This document shows positions 9,977 to 11,989 of a stretch of DNA of 11,989 nt, one piece after another; the first letter of the stretch is position 1, and each line of letters starts with the position of its first letter. This stretch comes from CAZDHT01 sp964505325 (GTDB taxonomy: Bacteria; Planctomycetota; PUPC01). The stretch covers positions 1 to 11,989 of the forward strand of contig CAZDHT010000169.1 of assembly GCA_964505325.1 (NCBI GenBank). Reading direction: 5' to 3'. A program made the position numbers and the translations under genes. The notes beneath the pieces are model-generated. The model was not told where the DNA came from. It worked only from the letters and a program-made list of their open reading frames with translations, and made no database searches.

Positions 9977-11860
9977 ATGAAGATCGCGATATCAAGCGGC
10001 AAGGGTGGCACGGGGAAGACGTTCATCGCCACGAATCTGTCCGTTCTTCTGGCGGAGCAGGGAAAAGCGGTGACTTATCTGGACTGCGACGTTGAGGAGC
10101 CGAACGGCCATTTGTTTCTGAAGCCGGAGATCGACAGCACCGAGCGCATGACCGTCCGGGCGCCCTTGCGCATGGACCCGGAGACGTGCATTGGCTGTGG
10201 AAAGTGCGCCGAGGCCTGTCACTACAACGCGATTGCCGTGATAAAGGAAAAGGCTCTGCTTTTCCAGGAACTGTGTCACGCCTGCGGGGCGTGCAGCATC
10301 GTCTGTCCGGTGGGCGCCGTCATCGAGGGCGACAAGGAAATCGGAGAGCTCCGGCACGGCAAGAGCGGTCAAATAGACTGCCATTACGGGCTGCTGAAGA
10401 CGGCCGTCGGCGGGATGTCGCCGCGGCTCATCAGCGGCCTGAAGCGACATGCCGGCCCGGAGATCACGATACTCGACTCGCCTCCCGGCACCGCCTGCTC
10501 GGCCGTGGAGACGGTCAAGGGCGCTGATTTGTGCCTGCTCGTGGCCGACCCGACGCCGTTTGCGATTCACGACCTGAAGCTTTCAGTGAACATGTGCAGG
10601 CAAATCGGCCAGGAGCCGGCCGTCGTGGAGAATCGAGCCGGTCTCGACGATACTGACCTGAGAGAATACTGCCGGAAGGCGCGGCTCGAAGTTGTCGGCG
10701 AGATCCCCGACGACCGCCGCATCGCGGAGGTGTATTCCGTGGGCGGCATCGTTATTCAGCAACTCCCCGAATACAGACAGCACTTCAACAGGCTGCTCGA
10801 GCGGACCCTCACGCTGGCCCAGGAGGAACGAGGCGTACAGCGAGACCTCATCGAGCCGCTCTTCCTGCCCGGCGGCAAAGCATCCCGCGCGAAAGCGCCC
10901 GGTCCCGCGGCCCAAAGGCCACAGGAGATCGTCATCATCAGTGGGAAAGGCGGTACCGGCAAGACGTCCCTCGCGGCTTGCTTCGCCCAGCTTGCGAACG
11001 GGTCGGTCGTGTCGGATTGCGATGTCGACGCCGCTGACCTGCATCTTATACTGAACCCCGAGATACAAGAAGAGGGCGACTTCGTCGGCGGCGTATCCGT
11101 TCAAATAGACCAAGACAAATGCACGCGGTGTGGAAAATGTAAGGAGGCATGCCGTTTTTCGGCGATTGAACTGGCCGACGACGGGCGTTATCTGGTCGAC
11201 CCATCCGCCTGCGAGGGCTGCGGCGTGTGTCAGATCGTTTGCCCGGACGACGCCGTGACGAGCGAAGACGCCGTCAACGGCAAGTGGTTCGTCTCGAAAA
11301 CACGATTTGGCCCCATGTCACACGCGATCCTGGGACACGCGGAGGAGAACTCGGGACGGCTCGTCACCCTCGTTCGTGATCTCGCCTGTGACCTCTCCGT
11401 GGAGTTGAAACAGGGCGCCGACGACGCGGCGGGAGTCTCGCAAGGTGAACGGGTGCAGATCGACGGATCCCCAGGGACGGGCTGCCCCGTGATTGCGTCG
11501 GTCAGCGCCGCACGATACGCCGTCATCGTCACGGAGCCGACAGTTGCCGGCCTGCACGACCTCGGGCGCATTTTGGACCTGACCCGTCACTTCGGAGTCC
11601 AAAGCGGAATTATCGTGAACAAGGCGGACCTGAACCAGGACATGACCGAGCAGATAGCCGCTGTCGCTGAGCAGGTGGGTGCCGCGTTTCTTGGCACGAT
11701 CCCCTACGACAAGGCGTTCACCGGGGCCCAAATTCAGCGCAAGACGCTGCTGGAGTTCAGCGACACTGAGACCGCAGGGACCGTCAAGTCTATCTTTGAG
11801 AAGATCACGGACGATATCGCGGGGCGCGGAAATCCGCCCCGTGCAGCGCGGGTCAGGTAG
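9977..11860 (+). CDS. Tandem fused MinD-type P-loop ATPases with ferredoxin inserts
   Basis: This 627-residue protein is two complete copies of the MinD-superfamily ATPase that carries a ferredoxin inside (COG1149-like). Unit 1 (1-~285) has Walker A SGKGGTGKT (7-15), DCDVEEPN (36-43), ferredoxin cysteines 71, 74, 77, 81 and 100, 103, 106, 110, and LDSPPGT (166-172). Unit 2 (~316-627) has SGKGGTGKT (322-330), DCDVDAADLH (347-356), cysteines 382, 385, 388, 392 and 412, 415, 418, 422, and IDGSPGTGCPV (495-505). A ~30-residue linker joins them, with no start codon or ribosome-binding site at the junction. In Desulfovibrio orp loci the equivalents (DVU2103 and DVU2104) are separate genes whose products are in the ORP complex. 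AGAGGAGA (9965-9972) precedes the ATG. Such ATPases assemble or insert clusters, or position complexes. Confidence 0.9.
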   Translation: MKIAISSGKGGTGKTFIATNLSVLLAEQGKAVTYLDCDVEEPNGHLFLKPEIDSTERMTVRAPLRMDPETCIGCGKCAEACHYNAIAVIKEKALLFQELCHACGACSIVCPVGAVIEGDKEIGELRHGKSGQIDCHYGLLKTAVGGMSPRLISGLKRHAGPEITILDSPPGTACSAVETVKGADLCLLVADPTPFAIHDLKLSVNMCRQIGQEPAVVENRAGLDDTDLREYCRKARLEVVGEIPDDRRIAEVYSVGGIVIQQLPEYRQHFNRLLERTLTLAQEERGVQRDLIEPLFLPGGKASRAKAPGPAAQRPQEIVIISGKGGTGKTSLAACFAQLANGSVVSDCDVDAADLHLILNPEIQEEGDFVGGVSVQIDQDKCTRCGKCKEACRFSAIELADDGRYLVDPSACEGCGVCQIVCPDDAVTSEDAVNGKWFVSKTRFGPMSHAILGHAEENSGRLVTLVRDLACDLSVELKQGADDAAGVSQGERVQIDGSPGTGCPVIASVSAARYAVIVTEPTVAGLHDLGRILDLTRHFGVQSGIIVNKADLNQDMTEQIAAVAEQVGAAFLGTIPYDKAFTGAQIQRKTLLEFSDTETAGTVKSIFEKITDDIAGRGNPPRAARVR

Positions 11861-11870
11861 CCTTGGCGCC

Positions 11871-11897
11871 GTGCGGCGATGCTCGAGTCGCCGTCAC
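11871..11897 (+). terminator. Hairpin after the last gene, possible terminator
   Basis: GTGCGGCGA (11871-11879) pairs with TCGCCG (11888-11893) and, after one bulged T, CAC (11895-11897), around an 8-base loop. It begins ten bases after the ATPase stop codon. There is no T-run, so intrinsic termination would be weak; a 3'-end stabilising or Rho-linked structure is equally possible. Confidence 0.35.
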
Positions 11898-11989
11898 GAC
11901 ATCTGTGCCGCGCCGGGCCGCCGCGTTGTCCCTCGCGCCCATTACAGACTTTCTCGGCCGCCTGCTGCACGGCCGCCGCGGCGCGTTTC

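Noticed and set aside
11898..11989. Possible gene end or start at the right edge on either strand.
   Set aside because: Short open frames exist on both strands, but none shows a motif, a convincing start or a ribosome-binding site.

Overview
The window is a high-GC bacterial accessory locus built almost entirely of cysteine-, glycine- and metal-binding proteins. It looks like an expanded relative of the anaerobe-specific 'orange protein' (orp) loci described in Desulfovibrio. The matching parts are a PAS/AAA+/Fis sigma-54 activator (OrpR-like), a small NifX/NifB-fold protein (ORP-like) and MinD-type ATPases carrying ferredoxin inserts. Ferredoxins, DUF5320 and DUF1638 proteins, an FmdB zinc ribbon and a double thioredoxin-fold protein all point to an anaerobe. 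I cannot name the phylum; Planctomycetota-like or Desulfobacterota-like bacteria would both fit. Nothing here indicates nitrogen fixation despite the NifX-type domains.

Layout, left to right. Positions 1-190 are the end of an insertion sequence: a transposase N-terminus on the minus strand and two 23-bp subterminal repeats. A sigma-70-like promoter (211-238) and the last ~84 codons of a type I restriction HsdR gene (286-540) follow; this is a scar of a lost defence operon. The sigma-54 activator gene is 558-1925. The 166-bp gap after it holds two near-identical TTGCA/TGCAA palindromes 32 bp apart and a well-formed -24/-12 promoter (2062-2078) placed just before the ORP-like gene (2092-2487). 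After that comes a series of small genes, most with strong ribosome-binding sites, all on the plus strand: DUF5320 proteins (2572-3105 with an internal start at 2758, and 3388-3810), a zinc-ribbon protein (3169-3363), an FmdB-type zinc ribbon (3876-4073), and a NifX-Gly/Met-ferredoxin fusion (4092-5036).

A 228-bp gap precedes the second half: a glutaredoxin-like double thioredoxin-fold protein (5265-5915), a 39-residue putative membrane peptide (5952-6071), an ArsP_2/DUF2899-type permease (6100-7128), a minimal J-domain protein (7169-7513), a SAM methyltransferase (7550-8119) overlapping a DUF1638 protein (8116-8790), a two-cluster ferredoxin (8806-9180), a NagB-type deaminase (9201-9953) and a 627-residue protein with two complete MinD-ferredoxin ATPase units fused in tandem (9977-11860). 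A hairpin lies just after it. I see no gene in the last ~130 bases.

A working model (inference): the activator senses redox state through cysteines in its PAS domain and turns on the cluster from the sigma-54 promoter. The NifX-fold proteins and DUF5320/zinc-ribbon proteins bind or carry a metal or metal-sulfur cluster. The MinD-ferredoxin ATPase drives its assembly or positioning, as the ORP complex is thought to do. The permease, thiol-redox protein and ferredoxin support metal and electron handling. The roles of the J-domain protein, methyltransferase, DUF1638 protein and deaminase are unknown.
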